A stretch of DNA of 52,483 bases from Acidobacteriota bacterium (GTDB lineage Bacteria > Acidobacteriota > Terriglobia > Terriglobales > Acidobacteriaceae), in assembly GCA_021809235.1 (NCBI GenBank), contig JAKBAG010000001.1, positions 1-52,483 on the forward strand, written 5' to 3'. Position numbers and translations under genes: made by a program. The notes beneath the pieces are model-generated. The model saw only the letters and a list, made by a program, of their open reading frames with translations. It was not told where the DNA came from and made no database searches. Of this stretch, positions 40,848 through 48,636 are shown one piece after another. Numbering within the stretch: position 1 is the stretch's first letter; every line of letters starts with the position of its first letter.

Positions 40848-43800
40848 CTACGGAGTCACATTTACGGTCAGATAGGCATGGTTGCTGACCGTCACATTGT
40901 TGACGTAGGCAGCGCCGGTGATCTGGAGTGTGGCCGTTCCCAGCGGTGTGCCGCTGGTGGTTGTTCCGGATGAGGATGGCGTCGATGTACCGCAGCCCAG
41001 CGTGGAAAAGGTGGTGGCAGCCAGCAGAACTGCCGCAAAGACCAGTGCCAGGCTTCTACCGTGCAGCCAGCGCAGACGGCGGCGACCCAGCGGTAGCAGC
41101 AGCAGCGCGGCCAGTGCCAGTGCAGTGGCAGTGCGGCCAGTGCGGCTGTCCGCAGGCCGACGCGAGGCCTGGATCAATCCCGCATAGGTGGTCACGGTCA
41201 GCGTTGCCGTCTCCGTTCCGTTCACGATGGTCGGATTGAAGGTGCAGGTGATGGCTCCTGCTGTGGGAGGATTCTGCTCTGCGCACAAAATCTGAATGGG
41301 GCCGGTCAATCCGCCGGTGGACGTAATGGTATAAGGCACCGTCGCCGTCTGGCCCTGGGGAATCGTGATCGAGGTCGTGGTGGAGGTGATGGTGAAGCTT
41401 TCAACGGCAAATCCAAGTGCATTCGATGTGGCCTGCGCATAGATGCTGTCGCCGGAGTAAACCGCGGTCAAGTTGTAGGATCCACCGGGAAGCGTGGGCA
41501 CATTGAGTGAGGCGACGGAAGTATCCGCAATGCTGGCGGTCAGGGTGCTTTCGCCGATGAGCTGCGTTCCGGCATAAAAGAAGATATGGCCCGATGGATT
41601 CTGTTCCACGCCGGTTGCCGGAACCGTCACAGGCGTGACCGTCGCGGTCAGGTTCGCAGCCTGGCCGGGCGAGAGCACTGCCGATGTGCTGGTCAGCGTC
41701 ACTGTAACCGGCTGCAGGATTGCTTCCAGCACCAACGGACTACTGGTACTCGAGGCCCAGGTTGTATCGCCGGAATACACCGCAGTAATACTGTGGGAGA
41801 CGGCAGGAGACAGGGTCGAAATCCCGGATAGCGTCGCAATGTTATTGATCACCGTTGCCGTTCCCAGTAGCGTGCTTCCCTGATCATAGAAGGATACGGT
41901 TCCGGTGATGCTGTAGGTGGTGGTGGTGCTGGCCGTCGGCGCAATGGTCGCCGTAAACGTCTCCGGCGTTGCCGAAGTCAGCTTGCTGGGCGTTGCAGTG
42001 ATGGAAACCGTGGTGGCCTGCTTGGCAACCGAGATGGTGACCGAGGGCGAGGTGGACTGGTTGTAGTTGGTGTCTCCGGCGTAGATGCCCTGCAACATAT
42101 GAGACCCGGACGTGGGAGCCGTCATGTTGAAGCTGGCCGTAGTCACGTTGCTGGTGGTAGAGAACTTTGCTGTCCCCTGCGGCACTCCATCCAGATTCAC
42201 CGTCAGAATTCCGGTCGGCGGAGAGTTGCCCGGATTACTCGCAGTCACAGTTCCCGTTACGGTAATGGCCGCTCCGGCAGCGGGAGTTGTGGTGGACGGC
42301 GCAATGACCAGCGAAGTGGCACTGGGCTGAATATTGAAGGTCACCGGCTGCGAGGTTGCCGAGGCATAGGTGGAGTCTCCGCTGTAAATGGCTTCAATAT
42401 TGTGCCCGCCAATGGTGAACTGCGCCGGCTCGGTGTAGGTGGCGGTACCATCCGACGCCAGCGTGACCGGCGAACCGGCATTCTGCTGGCTGGTCTGGTC
42501 ATAGAACTGGATGGTACCCGTGGGAACCGCTCCACCGGAGAGTGACGTGACTTTAGCTGTTAGCGGAATATCCGCGGAGGGGTTATAGGTCAACCCGTTC
42601 TGGTTGGTCATCAGCACCTGGGCCAGTTCGGTTCCTGTCGCATCCGGTCGTGTCCACTGAGCCAGCAGCGCCGACGCATGCACCGTTCCCAACCCGGTGG
42701 CCAGATCAAACCCGGCTGCAGCGGCATAGCCCATGCGCCCGTCCACTGCCTGCGCACCGCAGCCACTGGCCGTGCAATACAGACGATTGCCGCCCGTGGT
42801 CACATCCGCAAAGACAGGAGCGGCAGCGGCGGAGGAGTCGTTGGCGGAACTGCCCTGTGGCGAGGTGGCCGAGTCCATGCGCGCCAGTCGATACAGGTTG
42901 GGCGCCAGATTTCCCTGGGCTCCATGCGCAGCATCGATGCGGGCAGCCATACCAGCCATGGTGGCCGCAGCAATCGCACTGCCGCGGGCGGAGACTGCAC
43001 GACAGCTGGCTGCAAGATCGGTACCGCTCAGGCAGAAGACAGCTCCGCTGGAGCCTGCAGGAAGCACCAGGTCCGGAAGATAGCGGTGATGCCCGACAGC
43101 AGCTCCGGGTACCTGCCCGGGGTCGCCGGAAGGCATGCCCTGCGCGCTCTGCCACTGCGGCGTAGCATGGAGCGCGCTGATGCCTCCACCGGTTGCCAGC
43201 GCCGGATTGGCTGCCGATTGCGGCTCCCAGCCGGAGACAGGCATGGAACCGTCACTGCCAGCCGAAAGAACAGCCGCTCCAACGGCCAGATTCCACGGCG
43301 TTGAGGCCAGTGCATTGACACCTGTGGCGCTGCCGCACTCCATCGCGCCATGATCACCGCTGGCTGCAATCACAGCCATTCCCTCAGCGGCAGCTACCGC
43401 ATCGACCGTGGCATAGAAGGAGGCATGCGCAGAACTCAAGGTTGTCTCGCAGGAGTCGTAGCCAAGCAGGATCGTGTGCGCCGTGGCGCGATTCACCGCA
43501 GCAGCCAGGGCCAGATCCAGCCCGTCGGTCGCATTGGTGCCAGCCGCGGGAATTACTGCAATCTGTGCCTGCGGTGCGGCGGCCATTACCCACTGGGCCA
43601 TCGCGGCCGTCACGGCTTCGTCGTCTGTGCGCCCAGGATCTGCTCCGTCCGGCTGCACGGTCAGTAGTCCGGTTCCATCCGGAAGCCCAAAGGCTGCGCG
43701 AAAGGACATGGCATCCTCGTCGCGCAGGCTGCTGCGGGAGGGAATGGCAACGGTTGCCCCCGCAGCCGTCGCTGCGGTTGTCTCGCTGGCCTGCGCGGCT

Positions 43801-44594
43801 GTGGACTTGTTGGTTGGCAGAATACCGGCCTGTGCCAGCATCGCCGGTGTCAGCGCCTGCCCGGAGATTGCCACTGCCGTCTGCTTCGGAATCGCGCCTG
43901 CCTGCGGCACTCCGGAGGATTGCTGCCAACCCTGCCCGACCGACGTAACTGCCTCCAGTGAGGCTGCTGCACGCACGCCGTCAAGCGAGGCCAATCCTAC
44001 CACCTGCGCAGCAAGCGCCGCCGGAATCACAGGCGCAGCAGCAAAGCGCAGAATGGGCTGACCTTCGGCATCGGTGCCAGCTGTCGTCAACCGCGCTTGA
44101 AAGGCTGCCTCCACCTGCGCACGGGATCCGCTGAAGACAATCCACATGCGGCTGGAAGGCAGAGGCTCTACCTGAAAGCCCTCGTCAGCAAGCCAATGCG
44201 TGACGGCGGAAATCTGGCCGGAGGCTGGGGCGTATTGGGAGGCAAATTGCTGCGCCGTCAACCACTGGTGAAACTGCGCGCTGCCGGGCGTCTGCTGCGC
44301 CTCCAGCAGCTGATGCAGGGCGCGAGTCTGTGCCGCAGAACCGCGCAGAAGCAGGATCATGCGCTGCACCGCGCCCACGGCTGCCGTGCCAGCATCGCTG
44401 GCGCTGGTTCCACGGGTCGTCACGCGCTGTGCGCTGCCGGTGGCCGCACTCGCACCCAGCGCCGCGACCAGCGTTAAGGCAGCCAGCAGCACCGTGGCAC
44501 TCCGCCGCTTGGACAGGCGCCAGCGCCCGGCACAGGTTGCCGTGCGCTGGCTGCGCTGGGTATTGCTCTCCAGAAAGCTGGGCAGATTCCGCAT
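40848..44594 (-). CDS. S53 (pro-kumamolisin-like) protein with degraded active site, Big_3-type repeats and a two-TM C-terminal tail
   Basis: 1248 residues. A signal peptide (TVLLAALTLVAALGASA) leads to a pro-domain (LLRGSAAQTRALHQLLEAQQ) and an S53 fold: VIAASGDHGAMECG with the oxyanion Asp414, SARGSAIAAATMAG where Ser539 sits at the nucleophile position, and the calcium site FADVTTGG with AGFDLATGLGT. The region that should hold the Glu/Asp dyad reads EAVTAAMAQW; aligned on Trp335, both acids are replaced. About five Ig-like (Big_3) repeats follow (TFNIQPSAT, YSGDSTYA). The last 110 residues hold two hydrophobic segments around RRR, then LGCG and a beta-like tail. Start 44594 is uncertain; 44669 is also in frame. 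Confidence 0.82.
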   Translation of the reverse strand: MRNLPSFLESNTQRSQRTATCAGRWRLSKRRSATVLLAALTLVAALGASAATGSAQRVTTRGTSASDAGTAAVGAVQRMILLLRGSAAQTRALHQLLEAQQTPGSAQFHQWLTAQQFASQYAPASGQISAVTHWLADEGFQVEPLPSSRMWIVFSGSRAQVEAAFQARLTTAGTDAEGQPILRFAAAPVIPAALAAQVVGLASLDGVRAAASLEAVTSVGQGWQQSSGVPQAGAIPKQTAVAISGQALTPAMLAQAGILPTNKSTAAQASETTAATAAGATVAIPSRSSLRDEDAMSFRAAFGLPDGTGLLTVQPDGADPGRTDDEAVTAAMAQWVMAAAPQAQIAVIPAAGTNATDGLDLALAAAVNRATAHTILLGYDSCETTLSSAHASFYATVDAVAAAEGMAVIAASGDHGAMECGSATGVNALASTPWNLAVGAAVLSAGSDGSMPVSGWEPQSAANPALATGGGISALHATPQWQSAQGMPSGDPGQVPGAAVGHHRYLPDLVLPAGSSGAVFCLSGTDLAASCRAVSARGSAIAAATMAGMAARIDAAHGAQGNLAPNLYRLARMDSATSPQGSSANDSSAAAAPVFADVTTGGNRLYCTASGCGAQAVDGRMGYAAAAGFDLATGLGTVHASALLAQWTRPDATGTELAQVLMTNQNGLTYNPSADIPLTAKVTSLSGGAVPTGTIQFYDQTSQQNAGSPVTLASDGTATYTEPAQFTIGGHNIEAIYSGDSTYASATSQPVTFNIQPSATSLVIAPSTTTPAAGAAITVTGTVTASNPGNSPPTGILTVNLDGVPQGTAKFSTTSNVTTASFNMTAPTSGSHMLQGIYAGDTNYNQSTSPSVTISVAKQATTVSITATPSKLTSATPETFTATIAPTASTTTTYSITGTVSFYDQGSTLLGTATVINNIATLSGISTLSPAVSHSITAVYSGDTTWASSTSSPLVLEAILQPVTVTLTSTSAVLSPGQAANLTATVTPVTVPATGVEQNPSGHIFFYAGTQLIGESTLTASIADTSVASLNVPTLPGGSYNLTAVYSGDSIYAQATSNALGFAVESFTITSTTTSITIPQGQTATVPYTITSTGGLTGPIQILCAEQNPPTAGAITCTFNPTIVNGTETATLTVTTYAGLIQASRRPADSRTGRTATALALAALLLLPLGRRRLRWLHGRSLALVFAAVLLAATTFSTLGCGTSTPSSSGTTTSGTPLGTATLQITGAAYVNNVTVSNHAYLTVNVTP

Positions 44595-44683
44595 CGGTGG
44601 CAAGCATGATTGTAAAGCCGGGCAGCCGGTACTGTTCCAGAACTTTTCGTCAGGAAGCCGACCTTGCATGCGGAGCTACCCGG

Positions 44684-45730
44684 TCAGCGTGTGCTGCTGT
44701 CGTGGAAGATCGCCTTCGGGCAGATGGCGTGGACGCCGACACTGCCGTCGACAAGCTGCGTGATGTCCACATCCACGGCCACGCTGGTCAGCATGTAGGC
44801 ATCATCGCGGCTCAGGTGCTTCTCCGTAACCAGAAAGTTGATCATGTCCCGCACGGCCAGTTTGGTTGCTGTTGTCAGGTCCGGGCTGAAGCCCATGGTG
44901 ATGTAGCTGGTCGGCGTCTCAGCCCGCGGCCACAGCAGATGCTGCTGCTTATGGACGACAAAGCGGAAGGTTCCGGTCAGGAAGGTTTCAAGCGCCGTGA
45001 TGTCCACCTCGCCGTTGCCCTGCCCGGCGTGGCCATCGCCTACTTCGAAGAGTGCGCCGGGGGCATGCACCGGCAGATAGAGCGTGGTGCCGGCTACGAG
45101 CTCGCGGTTGTCCATGTTGCCGCCGTGCATCCAGGGCGGAGCACTGTCGATGCGTCCGGCTGACTCCGGCGGTGCGTCACCCATGCTGCCAAAGAACGGA
45201 TGCAGCGGAATCTCGATGCCCGGCGCGAAGTGAGCCAGCATCTTCTGGCGATCGAGGGGAATGATCCTGGTACGGCCGTAAGGGAAGTCATTGGGCAGAA
45301 AGCCGCGACCGGCGCCAAATCCATTGCAGGCAAAGGGCGCATCCAGGTTGATCTTGAGGATATCCACCTCCAGCACATCGCCCGGCTCGGCCTCGGCAAT
45401 AGCCAGCGGCCCGGTCAGAATGTGCCCGCCCGGACCACGATCCTTCACCTGCTGGAAGATGGCTTCGTTGTAGGGCGGAATGTCCCTGGCGGCAACGCCC
45501 TCTTTTTCCAGTCGCTCGTCGGAGCCGCAGGTGGACAGCGTCTGGATGGTGACCGTGTCGCCGGAGTGGACCGTCATTACCGGCCGGGCGTGCGCCCAGT
45601 AGTATCCCCAGGCCACGGTCTGCGGCGTTGCGAGCAGTGTCTTTGCGTCTTGCGTCGTCTGCGCTGCTGCGTGCAGAAAGCTTGCCGTACAAAGCAGCAC
45701 AATCGCTGCACAGGGAATGACTCTTCGCAT
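44684..45730 (-). CDS. Exported acetamidase/formamidase family protein
   Basis: 348 residues with a signal peptide (CAAIVLLCTASFLHAAAQ). Family features are DTVTIQTLSTCGSDERL near the start, PGDVLEVDILKI, the HPFFGSMGDAP region, and GGNMDNRELVAGTTLYLPV with GALFEVGDGHAGQGNGEV, typical of FmdA/AmdA proteins, which hydrolyse short amides to acid and ammonia. Export suggests that it acts in the periplasm; most characterised relatives are cytoplasmic. GGGAG lies about 5 bases before the ATG at 45730. Confidence 0.88.
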   Translation of the reverse strand: MRRVIPCAAIVLLCTASFLHAAAQTTQDAKTLLATPQTVAWGYYWAHARPVMTVHSGDTVTIQTLSTCGSDERLEKEGVAARDIPPYNEAIFQQVKDRGPGGHILTGPLAIAEAEPGDVLEVDILKINLDAPFACNGFGAGRGFLPNDFPYGRTRIIPLDRQKMLAHFAPGIEIPLHPFFGSMGDAPPESAGRIDSAPPWMHGGNMDNRELVAGTTLYLPVHAPGALFEVGDGHAGQGNGEVDITALETFLTGTFRFVVHKQQHLLWPRAETPTSYITMGFSPDLTTATKLAVRDMINFLVTEKHLSRDDAYMLTSVAVDVDITQLVDGSVGVHAICPKAIFHDSSTR

Positions 45731-45797
45731 TCTGACTCCCTACTTTCTCATGGATTCTCCATCTCCCGGATTGGTCGAATGCAGCATACAGACAGCT

Positions 45798-48092
45798 TCA
45801 GACCTTCTGTGCGCGCTGCACTTCCCGCACGCCCGGCAGGCGTCGCAACCCCGTCACCATACGGTTCAGGTGACGCACATCCTCGGCCTCCACCACAAAC
45901 TCGACAATGGCTTCGCCGTTGGCACCATCCCGCGTCTCTACGGCGCGAATATTGGTGTCATCACTGGAGATGATGGCGGTCATCTCCTTCAGCATCCCGG
46001 AGCGATCATCGCAATGCACCGTGATGCGCACCGGATACCGCTGCGCTCGTCCGGCAACCTCTGAAGCGGTCGGTGCCCACTCCACGGCAATGCGCCGATC
46101 GCTCTCGTAGAGCAGGTTCTGCACATTCGAGCAGCTGCGCGCATGCACGGCCACACCCTTGCCGCGCGTCACATAGCCCACAATCTCCTCGCCACGAATC
46201 GGATTGCAGCAGCGCGCGCGATAGACCAGCAGATCGTCCTGTCCCTCGACCTGCAGGGAATCCGAACCGGTCAGGTGCAGTCGTCGCACCGCCTCGGACA
46301 TGGCGGCCGCACCGGTTTCCGGCACTTCTTCGGCTTCCTCCGAAGTGGTCAGCATCAGCTCCGGTGCCAGCCGGTTCAGAATCTGCCGCGCCGATTGCTT
46401 TCCAAAACCCACGCCTGCCAGCAAGTCCGTCGCCGTTGCCAGCCCGTAGTCGCCGGCCAGCCGCGCCAGGTCGGTGTCCTCGATGCGGTTCATCGGAACC
46501 TTGAACTTGCGTGCCTCGCGCTCCAGCAGTTTTCGTCCTACCTCAATGGCACGCAACCGCTGGTTTTCATTCAGCCAGTGCTTAATCTTGTTGCGCGCGC
46601 GCGGACTCTTCACAAACGTCAGCCAGTCACGGCTGGGGGTATGCCCGTTCTGCGTGATGATCTCTACAATGTCGCCATTACGCAGCTTGGTGCGCAGCGG
46701 CACCATACGGCCATTCACCTTGGCCCCCACGCAGGTATGTCCCACCTCGGTGTGCACCGTGTAGGCAAAGTCCACCGGCGTGCCGTCAGCCGGAACAATG
46801 ACCACCTTGCCGCGCGGCGTGAAGGTGTAAACCTCCTCGGGATAGAGATCCATCTTCAGGCTGGAGAGGAATTCGTTGGGATCGGTCATCTCCCGCTGCC
46901 AGTCCACCAGCTGACGTACCCACGCCAGACGCTGCTCGTCCCGGGCAGAGATCACGCTTTCGCCAGCCTTGTACTTCCAGTGCGCGGCAATGCCTTCCTC
47001 GGCAATCTTGTGCATCTCCTCGGTACGAATCTGCACCTCGAACTGATGCCCGTTCTCTCCCATCACGGTCGTATGCAGCGACTGGTAGAGGTTGGCGCGC
47101 GGAATGGCGATGAAGTCCTTGACGCGGCCTGGCACCGGACGCCAGAGCATGTGAATCAGGCCCAGTGCGGCATAGCAGTCCGTCTTGGTCTGGGTGATGA
47201 TGCGAATCGCCAGCAAATCAAAGACCTGGTCCACACCGACCTGCGACTTCAAAAGCTTTTGCCAGATGGAATACAGCCGCTTGATGCGCCACTCCACATG
47301 CGCCTCAATGTTGTTTTCGCGCAGCTGCTCGCGGATCGTCTCCTCCACCTGGGCCATGAATTGCTCCCCGTCCTGACGACGCGCCTCCACCGCCTCAGCC
47401 ACCTGCTGGTAGCTGACCGGATCGGTGTAACGGAAGGCCAGATCCTCCAGTTCCCCGCGCACCTTGCCCATGCCCAGCCGGTGCGCCAGCGGCGCATAGA
47501 TATCCAGCGTCTCGCGGGCTATGGCTTCGCGCCGTTCCGGCTTCAGATGCTCCAGAGTCCGCATATTATGCAGTCGATCCGCCAGCTTGATGAGCACCAC
47601 ACGCACATCGGAGACCATTGCCAGCAGCATTTTGCGCACGTTCTCCGCCTGCCGGTCCTCACGGTTGGCAAACTGGATCTTGTCGATCTTCGTCACGCCC
47701 TCGACAATGTGCGCCACCTGCTCGCCAAACTCAGTCGCAATCTCATCGGTGGTCACCGGCGTGTCTTCCACCGCATCGTGCAGCAGTCCGGCTGCAATCG
47801 CGGTGGCATCCAGCTTCATCTCTGCCAGCACCTCCGCCACTTCCAGCGGATGAATGATGTACGGCTCTCCGGAGGCGCGACGCTGCCCCTCATGAAAACG
47901 CACGCAGAAATCCCAGGCTTTGCGGATGGGAGCTGGATTTTCCGTGGGACGATGCTCATGCACCTGCTCGATGAGATGCTCAAAACGCTGGGCAATCGGA
48001 TCTACGGGCAAGGAGCCAGACCGGCGAACAGCTGCAGGCGCAGCCGACGACACATTCCCTGCCGCAGCCGAATTCGGTTGCTGTGTCGCCAT
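45798..48092 (-). CDS. rel: Bifunctional (p)ppGpp synthetase/hydrolase
   Basis: Makes and degrades the stringent-response alarmone (p)ppGpp in the cytoplasm. 764 residues in the normal order: HD hydrolase domain (YIIHPLEVA, LLHDAVEDT), synthetase (VFDLLAIRIITQTKTDCYAA and RVKDFIAIPRANLYQSLHTT), TGS domain (VYTFTPRGKVVIVPADGTPV), a middle helical/CC domain (RARCCNPIRGEEIVGYVTRG) and a C-terminal ACT domain (VHCDDRSGMLKEMTAIISS). Both active sites look intact. No Shine-Dalgarno is seen; TATAAT ends 5 bases before the ATG at 48092, so the transcript may be leaderless. Confidence 0.96.
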   Translation of the reverse strand: MATQQPNSAAAGNVSSAAPAAVRRSGSLPVDPIAQRFEHLIEQVHEHRPTENPAPIRKAWDFCVRFHEGQRRASGEPYIIHPLEVAEVLAEMKLDATAIAAGLLHDAVEDTPVTTDEIATEFGEQVAHIVEGVTKIDKIQFANREDRQAENVRKMLLAMVSDVRVVLIKLADRLHNMRTLEHLKPERREAIARETLDIYAPLAHRLGMGKVRGELEDLAFRYTDPVSYQQVAEAVEARRQDGEQFMAQVEETIREQLRENNIEAHVEWRIKRLYSIWQKLLKSQVGVDQVFDLLAIRIITQTKTDCYAALGLIHMLWRPVPGRVKDFIAIPRANLYQSLHTTVMGENGHQFEVQIRTEEMHKIAEEGIAAHWKYKAGESVISARDEQRLAWVRQLVDWQREMTDPNEFLSSLKMDLYPEEVYTFTPRGKVVIVPADGTPVDFAYTVHTEVGHTCVGAKVNGRMVPLRTKLRNGDIVEIITQNGHTPSRDWLTFVKSPRARNKIKHWLNENQRLRAIEVGRKLLEREARKFKVPMNRIEDTDLARLAGDYGLATATDLLAGVGFGKQSARQILNRLAPELMLTTSEEAEEVPETGAAAMSEAVRRLHLTGSDSLQVEGQDDLLVYRARCCNPIRGEEIVGYVTRGKGVAVHARSCSNVQNLLYESDRRIAVEWAPTASEVAGRAQRYPVRITVHCDDRSGMLKEMTAIISSDDTNIRAVETRDGANGEAIVEFVVEAEDVRHLNRMVTGLRRLPGVREVQRAQKV

Positions 48093-48097
48093 GCTTC

Positions 48098-48103
48098 ATT
48101 ATA
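48098..48103 (-). promoter_or_regulatory. Consensus -10 box of rel directly before the start codon
   Basis: A perfect TATAAT ends 5 bases before rel ATG 48092. Placing transcription start 6-7 bases past the box puts it at the A or next base of the ATG. No good -35 is seen. Confidence 0.45.
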
Positions 48104-48210
48104 GGCACGGAATGTCACAATCGCTACCGGCAGCCAGTCCAGACATCTCCCTGCCCCCGGCAATTGACGAAAGACCCCGCCTACGGCGACAATAGAAATA
48201 TCCCGTGAGT

Positions 48211-48286
48211 GGGCCTGTGGCGCAGCTGGGAGCGCGCTTCCATGGCATGGAAGAGGTCATCGGTTCGATCCCGATCAGGTCCACCA
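48211..48286 (+). tRNA. tRNA-Ala (anticodon GGC)
   Basis: A complete cloverleaf: acceptor arms GGGCCTG/CAGGTCC (one G:T pair), D arm GCGC/GCGC, anticodon arm CTTCC-ATGGCAT-GGAAG with anticodon GGC, TTCGATC T-loop, and an encoded CCA end. A weak TTGACG/GACAAT pair (48163-48193, 19-base spacer) is the best promoter candidate. Confidence 0.97.
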
Positions 48287-48439
48287 ATTACATAATTAAA
48301 AACTTACAATCCAAAAGCAGCCCTCAAAAACTGCCCGATTCCAGCCTGAATATGTCAGTGTATGCAACTAGGCATTTTTGCTGAGGCCGTCACAGGCACG
48401 GATTGTCCGTACGCTTCTACCATTCCTGAAAAGGCCACG

Positions 48440-48636
48440 CACACGGTGGGCAGGGTGGCAGACTGCCAGGCTTAGCCGTCGAAGCCAGGGGCGGCCCAGG
48501 CGGAGTTGTCGCCTGCATGGGTCTTCCAGCCCTGATCGAGGGGCGCGACTCCCTGCGCCCAGTGGGCTAGTTCCACGGTCTGGGTGGCGGCTGCGGCTGC
48601 GGTGAGAAAAAGCGCCAGCATGAGGATTTTACGCAT
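48440..48636 (-). pseudogene. Broken paralog of the 7TM PP2C gene: signal peptide and start of the sensor domain only
   Basis: An ATG at 48636 overlaps the stop of the downstream-reading PP2C gene by 8 bases. It encodes a signal peptide (ILMLALFLTAAAAATQT) and then GWKTHAGDNSAWAAPGFDG, which resembles the N-terminal sensor domain of the neighbouring protein (FRTGDNPAWSNPNLDESGW). A TAA at 48474-48472 stands where serine is expected; reading on gives AWQSATLPT, the continuation of that domain, then similarity is lost. A single C-to-A change from TCA would give this stop. It lies about 150 bases from tRNA-Ala. A short functional 54-residue secreted peptide is a less likely alternative. Confidence 0.6.

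Noticed and set aside
46143..48104. Long open frame on the plus strand across rel (about 650 codons)
   Set aside because: It is the antisense shadow of the high-GC rel gene; it has no known motifs and no ribosome-binding site.
48287..48439. Attachment site of an integrated element at the 3' end of tRNA-Ala
   Set aside because: No direct repeat of the tRNA end and no integrase are seen in the window; only an AT-rich gap and a decayed gene remain.
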